From positions 1-16,239 of the forward strand of contig DATCYD010000159.1 of assembly GCA_036570465.1 (NCBI GenBank): DNA of 16,239 nt, given 5' to 3'. Positions 1-7,685 of this stretch are shown one piece after another. Position 1 is the stretch's first letter. The number at the start of each line of letters is the position of its first letter. The notes under the pieces are model-generated. The model was given only the letters and a program-made list of their open reading frames with translations. It was not told the origin of the DNA and did no database searches. The position numbers and the translations under genes are program-made. Source of the stretch: Anseongella sp036570465 (GTDB lineage: Bacteria > Bacteroidota > Bacteroidia > Sphingobacteriales > Sphingobacteriaceae).

Positions 1-1796
1 GCATCACGGCCGGCGCTAAGTACACGATTCTATCCTCATTAGATTTGGAGGTGAAATACCAATACCAGCGGGCCCAGGAGCAAATGCAGGATCTGCAAAA
101 CGAACAAACGTATTTTGCAAGGGACCTGATTAATCGTTACACCCAAATAGAGGACGACGGAACGGTCAGCAGGGCAATTCCCCTGGGTGGCATCTTAAAT
201 GAGTCTTATGATTTGACGAATTCGCATTCAGTACGTGGGCAATTCAATTATGACTATCATCGGGGGAAAAACCAGCTATCGGCAATTGCGGGAATGGAAA
301 TAAGGGAGGGCGAAGCCAGGGGCAGCAGTTCCAGGTTGTACGGATATGATGAAGATATATTAACCTACGAAAGCAGGATTGATTATGCGTCATTTTATAC
401 CATGTTTCACAATCATCGCAGAGCCAGAATTCCTTTTTCAGGTGGTACTTCCGAGATCTACGACGCAGCCATTTCCTATTATACAAACGCTGCTTATTCC
501 TATGACGAACGTTATACCGTATCGGCGAGCGCGCGGTTGGATCAAAGCAACCTTTTTGGGGTGACTACCAATCAAAAAGGAGTCCCACTTTGGTCAGCGG
601 GTGTAAGCTGGAGAATAGATAATGAAGATTTTTATAACTTGAAATTTTTACCGGACCTGAAATTCAGATTGACTTACGGGTATAACGGCAACCTTGATAA
701 AACGGTGACTGCTTTTACTACAGCTCGTTATTCCAGTAATGATCCATTGACCGGGTTGCCTTATGTCAATATCGTAAATCCTCCGAATCCTGAGCTCCGT
801 TGGGAAAAAGTAAGAATTTTAAACGTAGGGATCGATTTTGCTGGTCAGGAGCGGCGCATATCCGGCAGTATCGAGTATTATCATAAAAAAGGGTCTGACC
901 TCCTCGGTTTTGCACCGGTTGACCCAACGACCGGGATTACCAGCTTCAAAGGGAATGTCGCAAATATGGTCGGCGAAGGGGTCGACTTGATTCTGAATAC
1001 CCGAAATGTGAAAGGTGATTTCAACTGGAATACCAACCTCCTTTTTAGCTTTACCACTGATAAAGTGACCAAGTATCTACAATCTCAACCAAATGCTACT
1101 GAACTTCTTTTGCAAGATAGAAGCATCGATCGGGTCAGTGGGCTGATCAATCCCATCGAGGGTAATCCGGTCTTTGGAATATATAGCTACCGCTATGCAG
1201 GACTGGATCCTGCTACCGGTGATCCGTTGGGTTATGGGGATAACGGAGAGGTAAGTAAAGACTGGTCAGTTCTGACAAGGGTGGATCCGGAAGATCTGGT
1301 ATATCATGGATCCGCGAGGCCAACGTTTTTTGGCAGTTTTCGGAATACATTTTCATGGAAAGGACTTTCTATTTCTGCTAATATAGCTTATAAATTGGGG
1401 TACTATTTTAAAGGGTCGACGATCAGTTATACTGCGCTGTTTAATAACTGGAATGGACATAAAGATTTTAACAGACGGTGGAAGGAACCAGGAGACGAGA
1501 ATAGTACTCAAATTCCCTCGATGGTATATCCCGCTAATCCCTCCCGGGATCGTTTCTTAACTAATTCAGAAGTAACCGTCGGACGTGGTGATCATATACG
1601 GCTTCAAGATGTCAATATTAGCTACCGGGTAACGAAGCAGGCCCTCGAGGCCCTTCCATTGTCACAACTGAAGGTTTATATCTATGCTAATAACCTTGGA
1701 GTAATTTGGAAGACGAACGATATGGGAATAGATCCGGATTTTCCTAGGCTATTAGCTCCGCTAACGATTGCACTTGGTTTGAATATAGAATTTTAG
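1..1796 (+). CDS. SusC/RagA-type TonB-dependent outer-membrane receptor, C-terminal part (5' end outside window)
   Basis: This is the beta-barrel half of a SusC-family TonB-dependent transporter, which imports oligosaccharides or other large nutrients across the outer membrane using TonB energy. The reading frame is open from base 3 with no stop, so the gene starts upstream of the window. About 597 residues are visible; the signal peptide, carboxypeptidase-like domain and plug are missing. SusC features seen are alternating aromatic/polar barrel strands, the motif NPPNPELRWEKVRILNVGID near base 780, a GIDPDFPRL segment close to the end, and a terminal phenylalanine (GLNIEF) that fits outer-membrane barrel insertion. 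A SusD gene follows after 10 nt, so the two are almost certainly one operon. The substrate cannot be told. The family call is firm; a TTG at base 45 is not a plausible start because homologous-looking sequence continues before it. Confidence 0.95.
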   Translation, partial: ITAGAKYTILSSLDLEVKYQYQRAQEQMQDLQNEQTYFARDLINRYTQIEDDGTVSRAIPLGGILNESYDLTNSHSVRGQFNYDYHRGKNQLSAIAGMEIREGEARGSSSRLYGYDEDILTYESRIDYASFYTMFHNHRRARIPFSGGTSEIYDAAISYYTNAAYSYDERYTVSASARLDQSNLFGVTTNQKGVPLWSAGVSWRIDNEDFYNLKFLPDLKFRLTYGYNGNLDKTVTAFTTARYSSNDPLTGLPYVNIVNPPNPELRWEKVRILNVGIDFAGQERRISGSIEYYHKKGSDLLGFAPVDPTTGITSFKGNVANMVGEGVDLILNTRNVKGDFNWNTNLLFSFTTDKVTKYLQSQPNATELLLQDRSIDRVSGLINPIEGNPVFGIYSYRYAGLDPATGDPLGYGDNGEVSKDWSVLTRVDPEDLVYHGSARPTFFGSFRNTFSWKGLSISANIAYKLGYYFKGSTISYTALFNNWNGHKDFNRRWKEPGDENSTQIPSMVYPANPSRDRFLTNSEVTVGRGDHIRLQDVNISYRVTKQALEALPLSQLKVYIYANNLGVIWKTNDMGIDPDFPRLLAPLTIALGLNIEF

Positions 1797-1806
1797 AAGA
1801 ACAAAA

Positions 1807-3168
1807 ATGAGACGCGTATTATTATTGCTTGTCCTGTTTATGGGCTGTGGGATTATTTCATGCCGGGAAGATATTCTTGAGCAGAAGCCAGATAAGGCAC
1901 TTGTGGTGCCCCAGACGCTATCGGATATGCAGGGATTATTAGACAACGGACTGTTTAGAACAGACCTTAGGGGAATAGCCGAAATAGCTTCAGGTGATTA
2001 CTATATTGAGAGCAGTGACTGGACTTCGTTACGATATATCGTAGAGAAAAATGCCTATGCCTGGGAACAAGATGTGTATGAAGGCGCAACCGCTGTAGGA
2101 GAATGGAACAATTCCTACAAGCAGGTATTTTACGCGAATGTCGCTTTAGAAGGGTTAAATAAAATCACGCCAGAGAGCAGTACATTATCGGCCTGGAATA
2201 ACGTAAAAGGAACTGCATTGTTTTTCAGGGCTTACGCCTTTTATAACTTGACTCAAGTATTTGCGTCTCCTTTTCGCCAGGGAGAAGATACAAACGCTCC
2301 GGGAATTCCGTTAAGGTTGAATTCAAACCTGAATGAAGAGTCTGTTAGGGCAGGCTTGGAAGAAACCTACCGGCAAATATTGCAAGATCTGCACGAGGCT
2401 AGTGAACTCTTGTCTGAAATCCAAAAATATAGGACCAGGCCATCGAAAGCAGCAGCTTTTGCACTGATGGCAAGGGTTTACCTGGCGATAGAAGACTACG
2501 ATCAGGCGTTACATTACGCTAACGCTTGTCTGCAATTGCATTCTATGTTACTTGATTTCAATGAACTGGACGCCGAAGCTCCGTACCCGGTTCCTTTATT
2601 TAACGATGAAACCATCCTTTTAAGAATTTTAAGTAATTATGCGAGCTTTCGTCCTCCGGTTGGAAAAATCGATACATCGCTAGACACATCTTATTCCGAT
2701 AACGATTTAAGAAAGGTGATTTTCTTCCGGAAAAATGAGGATGGAACAATGTCCTTCAGAGGAAGCTATCATCAGTCCTCCGTTCCCTTCAGCGGGCTTG
2801 CAACCGACGAAGTTTATTTGATCCGTGCAGAATGTTACGCTCGGACTGGAAATGTTGCTGCAGCAATGGAAGATGTAAATACCTTATTAGAAAAAAGGTG
2901 GAAAGCAGGAACGTTCTTTCCCTTTTCAGCACAGACTGCTGAAGAAGCGCTATCTTTCATTTTGAAGGAGAGGAGAAAAGAACTTGTACTAAGAGGCCTG
3001 AGGTGGTCGGGTCTGAGGCGTTTAAATAAAGACGCTCGCTTTTCGGTCACTTTAACCAGAAAACTAAACGGAGAAACCATTACACTTTTGCCTGGTGATC
3101 CGCGGTATGTATTTCCAATACCAGATTATATTATTGATATGACAGGTATGCAACAAAATCCCCGATAA
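1807..3168 (+). CDS. SusD/RagB family nutrient-binding outer-membrane lipoprotein
   Basis: SusD proteins are surface lipoproteins that sit as a lid on the SusC barrel and capture its substrate. The 453-residue product is within the usual 450-600 range, if short. It starts with a lipoprotein signal (MRRVLLLLVLFMGCGIISC, acylated Cys at 19). A helical TPR-like segment lies at about residues 210-245 (AAAFALMARVYLAIEDYDQA). The family's C-terminal signature is present: a LIRAECYARTG helix near residue 340 followed by KERRKELVLRGLRWSGLRRL. The ATG is 10 nt after the SusC stop and directly precedes the signal peptide. The gene converges on the minus-strand gene ending at 3181, only 12 nt away, so the SusC/SusD pair has no downstream enzyme partner here. 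Substrate is unknown. Confidence 0.95.
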   Translation: MRRVLLLLVLFMGCGIISCREDILEQKPDKALVVPQTLSDMQGLLDNGLFRTDLRGIAEIASGDYYIESSDWTSLRYIVEKNAYAWEQDVYEGATAVGEWNNSYKQVFYANVALEGLNKITPESSTLSAWNNVKGTALFFRAYAFYNLTQVFASPFRQGEDTNAPGIPLRLNSNLNEESVRAGLEETYRQILQDLHEASELLSEIQKYRTRPSKAAAFALMARVYLAIEDYDQALHYANACLQLHSMLLDFNELDAEAPYPVPLFNDETILLRILSNYASFRPPVGKIDTSLDTSYSDNDLRKVIFFRKNEDGTMSFRGSYHQSSVPFSGLATDEVYLIRAECYARTGNVAAAMEDVNTLLEKRWKAGTFFPFSAQTAEEALSFILKERRKELVLRGLRWSGLRRLNKDARFSVTLTRKLNGETITLLPGDPRYVFPIPDYIIDMTGMQQNPR

Positions 3169-3180
3169 GCGGTAGAATGT

Positions 3181-4245
3181 TCAAAACGGGATATGGTAAG
3201 TGATAATTTGATCTTTAAACACGGCGACTAGCAACTGACCAGAGACGCAAAAGTCCATAGGAACTTTTTTCTTAGACATCGGAAGATAGAAGCTTCCCCG
3301 ATAACTTCCATCTTTCACATTGTAGGTATCAAATACCGCATTGCTGGCAAACACTATATTATTTTCGTTGTCGGCTTTTAGCATGGAATTAACATAAAGA
3401 ATCCCTTCATTGACATAGCTGGTTCTGTTAATAAATCTTTTAGGACCCGCATTAGTACGCCTGATCGTATTGCCAGATTGAATGTCTATCATGTTGATTT
3501 TATGAGTTCTAACTGTATCGATAGTGGTGGCTTTGTAAATCAGGTGGAGGTTTGTGTCTATTCCAATTACCGAGTTATTGTAAAAATGTACATATATTAA
3601 AGTGCCTGAATCTTTATCGTAATGAAGAAGGCCATCGCTTGAAAGGTCAGCATTTTCGCCCGGAGGAGATATACCTTTTGCATAAACAGACAGGCGATGT
3701 GATGGATCTACTTTCATAAACTCTTGATAAGTATAGTTCTTCGAATACTCTCTGATAACAAATGTATTTTGAGAAATATTTACTCCTCGTGTATAATGAC
3801 GTTCGGGAAACAAATGCTTGTGCACTACATGAGGGGTATTCAAATTGCCTGAAAAAATCGTCGGAACATTGCCCGCGTAGATATACACTTGCGGAGAATC
3901 GACATGCATGCGAAACCGACTAGTTATTTTAGAGTCTGCTTCTATATTTAGTGTAATGTATTGCTTTCTTCTCAGATTTAAATCGGTGTAGATGATTAAG
4001 CCAGGAACCCTGCTTTGAAAATAAATTTGAGTCGATGAAAGACCGCTTCCGGCGATGATGTCATCCTCGTTGGCCATCGACTGAAGGGGAATAGCATTAT
4101 GCCCAATCCATTTTCTAGTAAAACCATTTGGGCGACCGGTTAAATTATCATTAAAAAGCCATGCAATTGCTATCGATATGACGGCGGTTATGGCAAGACC
4201 AAGAATAATCAGTATTCGTTTAATGTATACTTGTCGAGGTTCCAT
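3181..4245 (-). CDS. Membrane-anchored beta-rich protein of unknown function, linked to MauE and DUF6520-like genes
   Basis: Function is not recognised. The 354-residue protein has one N-terminal transmembrane segment (about residues 10-31) after a short basic start, so it is probably anchored in the inner membrane with a periplasmic domain. The rest is rich in short beta strands ending in hydrophobic/aromatic pairs, such as SPQVYIYAGNVPTIFSGNL, GTLIYVHFYNNSVIGIDTNL and GSYRGSFYLPM, which fits a beta-propeller-like fold; this fold is inferred from the pattern. I recall similar proteins of about 350 residues next to MauE/DoxX and DUF6520 genes in Sphingobacteriaceae, but could not search. It lies 86 nt downstream of the two-Cys peptide gene on the same strand, separated by a terminator-like hairpin, so its expression may be lower than that of the peptide. 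By eye the region is more A+T-rich than the efflux operon further right. Confidence 0.8.
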   Translation of the reverse strand: MEPRQVYIKRILIILGLAITAVISIAIAWLFNDNLTGRPNGFTRKWIGHNAIPLQSMANEDDIIAGSGLSSTQIYFQSRVPGLIIYTDLNLRRKQYITLNIEADSKITSRFRMHVDSPQVYIYAGNVPTIFSGNLNTPHVVHKHLFPERHYTRGVNISQNTFVIREYSKNYTYQEFMKVDPSHRLSVYAKGISPPGENADLSSDGLLHYDKDSGTLIYVHFYNNSVIGIDTNLHLIYKATTIDTVRTHKINMIDIQSGNTIRRTNAGPKRFINRTSYVNEGILYVNSMLKADNENNIVFASNAVFDTYNVKDGSYRGSFYLPMSKKKVPMDFCVSGQLLVAVFKDQIITYHIPF

Positions 4246-4278
4246 AGACGATCCCTATAGATTGAACGGAATTGGCTT

Positions 4279-4311
4279 AAAAATGCCGCCCTGAAAGTGG
4301 ACCAGTGCGGC
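4279..4311 (-). terminator. Rho-independent-terminator-like hairpin after the two-Cys peptide gene
   Basis: Read on the minus strand, the arms GCCGCACTG (4311-4303) and CAGGGCGGC (4293-4285) pair with one mismatch around a 9-nt loop. They are followed by ATTTTT (4284-4279). The G+C-rich stem plus T tract lies 20 nt past the stop of the small peptide gene and before the 354-residue gene, so it may end or attenuate transcription between them. The T tract is short, and termination was not tested. Confidence 0.55.
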
Positions 4312-4331
4312 TTAAGTGCCCCCGATACAGT

Positions 4332-4598
4332 CTATTTATTATAAACTCCGGGTTCAGAACGCAAAAACTCCCCTTTTTGGCCACCGTCGTCCTCATAAAT
4401 GTTCGCGCAAGTAACATTGGGATCCACATCACAGTCCGAGGCGGGATTGAATGTAGGATCGGGATCGTCCTGTTCTTGACCATTGATGACTGGAAATGCG
4501 AGCTCGTTCTGAATTTTGAGCGCGGCATGAGTACTCAGAGCGCTGACTGTGCCTAATACGAAGGCAATGACAGTCAGCTTTGAAGCGATTTTTTTCAT
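4332..4598 (-). CDS. Small exported acidic peptide with two cysteines, DUF6520-like
   Basis: This encodes an 88-residue precursor: MKKIASKLTVIAFVLGTVSA is a Sec-type signal, and cleavage after THA at residue 25 is likely. The mature part of about 63 residues is acidic (13 Asp/Glu against 4 Lys/Arg) and contains only two cysteines, C56 and C64, in the stretch SDCDVDPNVTCAN. This layout (MKK start, signal, short Cys-pair tail, MauE gene next door) is what I recall of DUF6520 family proteins of Bacteroidota, whose function is unknown. The ATG lies 37 nt after the MauE-like stop on the same strand, so the two are probably co-transcribed. The Cys pair could form a disulfide handled by the neighbour's CSCGG motif; that link is inference. 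The coding call is supported by the signal peptide and context rather than by length. Confidence 0.75.
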   Translation of the reverse strand: MKKIASKLTVIAFVLGTVSALSTHAALKIQNELAFPVINGQEQDDPDPTFNPASDCDVDPNVTCANIYEDDGGQKGEFLRSEPGVYNK

Positions 4599-4634
4599 TT
4601 TCTATTAATTTGATTTGAATAATTATTGTTTTCT

Positions 4635-5099
4635 TTACTGCTTTACTAATGTTTGCCCCGGCAAACGGGGCTTTCGATGCTGCTTGAACTGATTGGCCCC
4701 AGGATTTATTAGAATTGCCGCGGCAGCGAAAGCGGCAAAAATCAGATTGAAAATAATATGCGATTGCCATGATAGATTCCCAAGAATACCGCCGCAGCTG
4801 CAGGGAATGTAATAACTCAAGTTTAACATAGCTATCAGATACACTGTAAACAATATCATAAGGAAGAACGCTCCTTGCAAAGCGAGCATCCGGGTGAATC
4901 GTATTGCAAGAAGGATAGCCAAGAGAATTTCTATAATTGGTACAGTCCAAACAAGGAGTGGTGCAAATCGTGTAAGCAATGGCGATCTGCCGAGTTGAAC
5001 CAGAAACGTTTGATGATCAATTATCTTACTGATAGCAGCGTAAATGAAAAGAAGGATGAGTAGGGCCGATACAATCTCTATGAATACAGACTTTTTCAT
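4635..5099 (-). CDS. MauE/DoxX-like redox-associated membrane protein with CSCGG motif
   Basis: This 154-residue integral membrane protein has four hydrophobic segments, at roughly residues 5-25, 46-66, 71-92 and 113-131. A CSCGG motif (C100, C102) follows the third segment after YYIP, and the fourth begins with LSWQSHIIFN. This is the pattern of the MauE/DoxX redox-associated family. MauE itself is needed for maturation of methylamine dehydrogenase, whose small subunit carries many disulfides, so the family is thought to act in periplasmic thiol-disulfide chemistry. I chose the ATG at 5099 (MKKSVFIEIV) because the first helix begins there; the frame stays open 34 codons further upstream to 5201 but adds only a poorly conserved-looking extension. 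No methylamine dehydrogenase, MauD or TlpA gene is nearby; the two-Cys peptide gene follows directly and is the likely partner. Confidence 0.85.
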   Translation of the reverse strand: MKKSVFIEIVSALLILLFIYAAISKIIDHQTFLVQLGRSPLLTRFAPLLVWTVPIIEILLAILLAIRFTRMLALQGAFFLMILFTVYLIAMLNLSYYIPCSCGGILGNLSWQSHIIFNLIFAAFAAAAILINPGANQFKQHRKPRLPGQTLVKQ

Positions 5100-5363
5100 C
5101 CTTAAAATACTTTGATTTGCTAAGACTAATTTGGAAACAGTGCCTTTGGGGATCAAGAGAAAAATGTAGGTAAAAGATCGCAGTAATATGATTTTTTGCA
5201 ATACATTGGAGAGTGGCGTTTAATTGTCCGGTTGTATTGCTCGCCAGTATTTTAATCTCTTGGACTCAACTGATAAGATCGCAGATGAATGGTTATAGCG
5301 GCTTTGGAAAGTTTTTTGTGAACAAGTTATTCCATCGGAGTGGAACTCAAACGGAGATAATGA

Positions 5364-5717
5364 TCAATTCGATATCCGCCTAAAGTCCAGGGTGGCTCCA
5401 TCGCTGTTGATGCTTAGCGTATCATTTTTGAGGTAAGCTGTTGCGGGTTTGTCTCCGATAAATCCGCCAAACTGGAATTCAAGATGCTTGGCTTCCTTAT
5501 TGTAGGTAGCGGGGAATTCCAGTTCCTGTGAATTCCGCAGGCCTTTAAGTTTTACCATAATTTGCTCACCATCTTTCCTTATTTCGACGATGGCTGAATC
5601 AACGCCTTCCAGATCAGCTTTCCAGGTGCCGATGAACTCATCTTCTGGAGGTGCAGTGCTGCAAGCGCTTAAGACTGCAGAAAAAACGACTGCCACAAAG
5701 AATAATGCTGGTTTCAT
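5364..5717 (-). CDS. Small beta-rich lipoprotein, lipocalin-like
   Basis: The 117-residue protein has a clear lipoprotein signal (MKPALFFVAVVFSAVLSAC, acylated Cys at 19). After a short linker it has a GTWKADLE motif of the kind that opens lipocalin-like beta barrels, then regularly alternating strands to the end (VEIRKDGEQIMVKLKG, KHLEFQFGG, TLSINSDGATLDFRR). Its molecular role is unknown; a small ligand-binding or envelope-stress lipoprotein is possible. It is probably a single-gene transcript: 265 nt separate it from the MauE-like gene downstream, and the neighbour upstream points the other way, sharing a 101-nt gap that must hold both promoters. The coding call is strong; the fold is inferred from the strand pattern only. 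Confidence 0.8.
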   Translation of the reverse strand: MKPALFFVAVVFSAVLSACSTAPPEDEFIGTWKADLEGVDSAIVEIRKDGEQIMVKLKGLRNSQELEFPATYNKEAKHLEFQFGGFIGDKPATAYLKNDTLSINSDGATLDFRRISN

Positions 5718-5818
5718 ATCTTCAGAGCATTAAGGTCCGCATCTAAAGATAGGTTTTTCGGACAATTTTCCGGAATTGCTAAATTTTTTTGTATTTTAGT
5801 ATAAACGCTTAGGACACG

Positions 5819-5971
5819 ATGAAAGGGCTCATCATTTTTATTCTTACCTGTTTTATTGGAAGCGGCGCACTACTGGTTGCTACCAATATGTCCAATCCTT
5901 GGCCGGCCTTTGCCGTTGGGTTTGGGACCTGGCTACTTTTTATCGCCTGGTTAACCAGACGAGGAGAGTAA
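5819..5971 (+). CDS. 50-residue two-helix membrane protein
   Basis: This short ORF runs from the ATG at 5819 to the TAA at 5971. The product starts MKGLIIFILTCFIGSGALLV and continues through a polar turn (ATNMSNPWPAF) into a second hydrophobic helix (AVGFGTWLLFIAWL), ending with a positive RRGE tail. That is a complete hairpin membrane protein: two helices of about 18 residues with a Pro/Trp-rich loop and charges placed for both ends in the cytoplasm. It is divergent from the lipoprotein gene at 5717. I recall similar tiny proteins in Sphingobacteriales but no function is known. The orderly topology and lack of alternative explanations for this gap support it, though its small size keeps confidence moderate. 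Confidence 0.55.
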   Translation: MKGLIIFILTCFIGSGALLVATNMSNPWPAFAVGFGTWLLFIAWLTRRGE

Positions 5972-6221
5972 ATATAGTTTAACAGGTGCTAGTCATTTTG
6001 ATTTCCTTAACTCTCCAGGAAAGGGGAACCCCACTTCACACAAATTATTACCGTCATTCGGCCGTTTACCTGCACGTTCCGGAAATTCAAATTTTTGCCT
6101 CATTTTCTCATCAAACAAGCTACCAATTGTTGTAGTATTGGCTTATAGTGAAGGCACCTTTCCATGATGAAAGAAGCAAATCCCTTCTTCTTTAACGGGG
6201 TGGCTTATCGCATATTGTTAA
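5972..6221. other. Intergenic gap between convergent genes
   Basis: I see no credible gene or RNA in these 250 bases. They separate the plus-strand small membrane ORF from the minus-strand sulfatase. A GGGGAACCCC palindrome (6023-6032) and a weak 7-bp A+T-rich inverted repeat (6170-6176 with 6187-6193) are present, but neither has the form of a strong terminator. Confidence 0.5.
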
Positions 6222-7649
6222 CTATTGATCAAACGGGAACTTGAAAATCGGATTAGGCGTTCTGGCTTCTTTCATGATTTTTTCCATTTTAGACACGATA
6301 TCAGGGTTTCGATCAGCAATATTATTTTGTTCGGCCGGGCCATTTGACAGATCATACAGTTCTATCGGTGTATCAGGATTTTTATTGATATCGAGCTTTA
6401 CCGCCTTCCACTTTCCCTTGCGAACAGCCTGTTTGCCGCCTTTTTCATGAAATTCCCAGTAGAGGTATTCATGCTGCTGCTGACCCTCTCTGTTCATTAA
6501 TGCGGGCAGAAACGAAATACCATCAATACCAGCTGGCACAGATGCGCCCGTTAGTTCGCCGAGGGTAGGTAATATATCCCAAAATGCGCCAATATGGTCG
6601 CTGGCCGATCCAGCTTTGATCTTTGCTGGCCAATAGGCTATAAATGGTTCCCGGATCCCACCTTCATACAAGTCACGCTTTGTTCCCCGGTACGGGCCGC
6701 TGCTTTTGAAAAAATCTACATCTTTTTGCCTGCGGCCCCCTTCAATATGAGTGCCATTATCGCCGGTAAATATGACGAGTGTATTTTTATCCAGTCCTTG
6801 TTTCTTCAGTTGTTCCAATACTTGCCCTACATAATCATCGACGCTGCTTACCATAGCAGCATAAGCTGCCTTGGGGTAGGGTTGCGGACCATAATGTTTC
6901 CCTGCAGGCCAGGTGGTCTCTGGAGCGAATTTGCTGCCTCCGTCTTCGTTCAAATAGGGCTGCAGGTATTTCTCAGGTACCAATAATTCAGCATGCGGCA
7001 GCGTAAAAGAAAGATACATAAAAAAAGGTTCCTCTCCCGAGTGGCTATTTAGAAATTTCACGGCTTCACGCGTGAATAGCTCGTTGCCATAACTACCTTC
7101 GGGAGTGGCAAAAGGAATCAAATTATCATTCTCCAGCCGCCACATACTATCGGGCTGCTGATAATGCGCCTCTACATGGTGCAAGTGTCCCATAAAGTGA
7201 TCCCAGCCTTTTTTCTGCGGCGCGCCTGCCGTGCCCTTTAACCCAAGGCCCCATTTGCCAAACATAGCTGTCACATATCCCTGCTGCCTCAGCAATTGAG
7301 GAATAATAGTATCGTTTTCCAGCAGGGGATACTCCCCGTTGCCACGGACGTGCGTATGCCCGGTATGTTGCCCTGTCATCAGGCTTGCCCGCGAAGGGGC
7401 ACAGACGGTGCTTCCGGCATAAAATTGTGTGAAACGCATACCCTCAGCCGCCATGTGGTCGAGGTTGGGAGTTCTGATGATTTGTTGCCCGTAACATCCC
7501 AGATCACCATAGCCCAGATCATCAGCCATGATGAAAATAATATTAGGCTTTAAAGGTTTTTGTTCGCTTTTTGAAGAGCTGCAGGCACTCAGAAACACGA
7601 AGCTTAATGCAGCTAGTAAAATGCCTGTTGTTTTGCTTTTATTTGACAT
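6222..7649 (-). CDS. Sulfatase (formylglycine type, S1 family) lipoprotein
   Basis: This hydrolyses a sulfate ester of an unknown organic substrate, probably a sulfated glycan or aryl sulfate, in the periplasm or at the outer membrane. The 475-residue protein has a lipoprotein signal ending LSAC (C23). Catalytic features are in order: NIIFIMADDLGYGD with metal-binding D43/D44; the CAPSR signature with C83 as the residue converted to formylglycine and R87; GKWG at 131-134; LPH with H219; and TGDNGTH with D297/N298. The Cys form implies an anaerobic-type (anSME) or aerobic (FGE) maturase, not seen here. The C-terminal subdomain (LYWEFHEKGGKQAVRKGKW, then a YDLSNGPAEQNNIAD segment) is typical. 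It is the last gene of the run from hemerythrin, 36 nt after ChrA. The S1 subfamily and substrate cannot be assigned. Confidence 0.95.
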   Translation of the reverse strand: MSNKSKTTGILLAALSFVFLSACSSSKSEQKPLKPNIIFIMADDLGYGDLGCYGQQIIRTPNLDHMAAEGMRFTQFYAGSTVCAPSRASLMTGQHTGHTHVRGNGEYPLLENDTIIPQLLRQQGYVTAMFGKWGLGLKGTAGAPQKKGWDHFMGHLHHVEAHYQQPDSMWRLENDNLIPFATPEGSYGNELFTREAVKFLNSHSGEEPFFMYLSFTLPHAELLVPEKYLQPYLNEDGGSKFAPETTWPAGKHYGPQPYPKAAYAAMVSSVDDYVGQVLEQLKKQGLDKNTLVIFTGDNGTHIEGGRRQKDVDFFKSSGPYRGTKRDLYEGGIREPFIAYWPAKIKAGSASDHIGAFWDILPTLGELTGASVPAGIDGISFLPALMNREGQQQHEYLYWEFHEKGGKQAVRKGKWKAVKLDINKNPDTPIELYDLSNGPAEQNNIADRNPDIVSKMEKIMKEARTPNPIFKFPFDQ

Positions 7650-7685
7650 GAGTTAAATTAAATGAAAGTACACAATAATAGCATA

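Noticed and set aside
4429..4950. 173-codon minus-strand ORF overlapping the two-Cys peptide and MauE-like genes in another frame
   Set aside because: The overlapped frames carry a signal peptide and a CSCGG membrane protein, whereas this frame gives a scrambled sequence without hydrophobic organisation.
5285..5383. 32-codon plus-strand ORF between the MauE-like gene and the small lipoprotein
   Set aside because: It is short, has no motif or signal, and runs into the 3' end of the lipoprotein gene on the opposite strand.
6170..6193. Inverted repeat AAAGAAG/CTTCTTT past the sulfatase stop
   Set aside because: The stem is only 7 bp, A+T-rich and lacks a T tract in position, so it is too weak to call a terminator.
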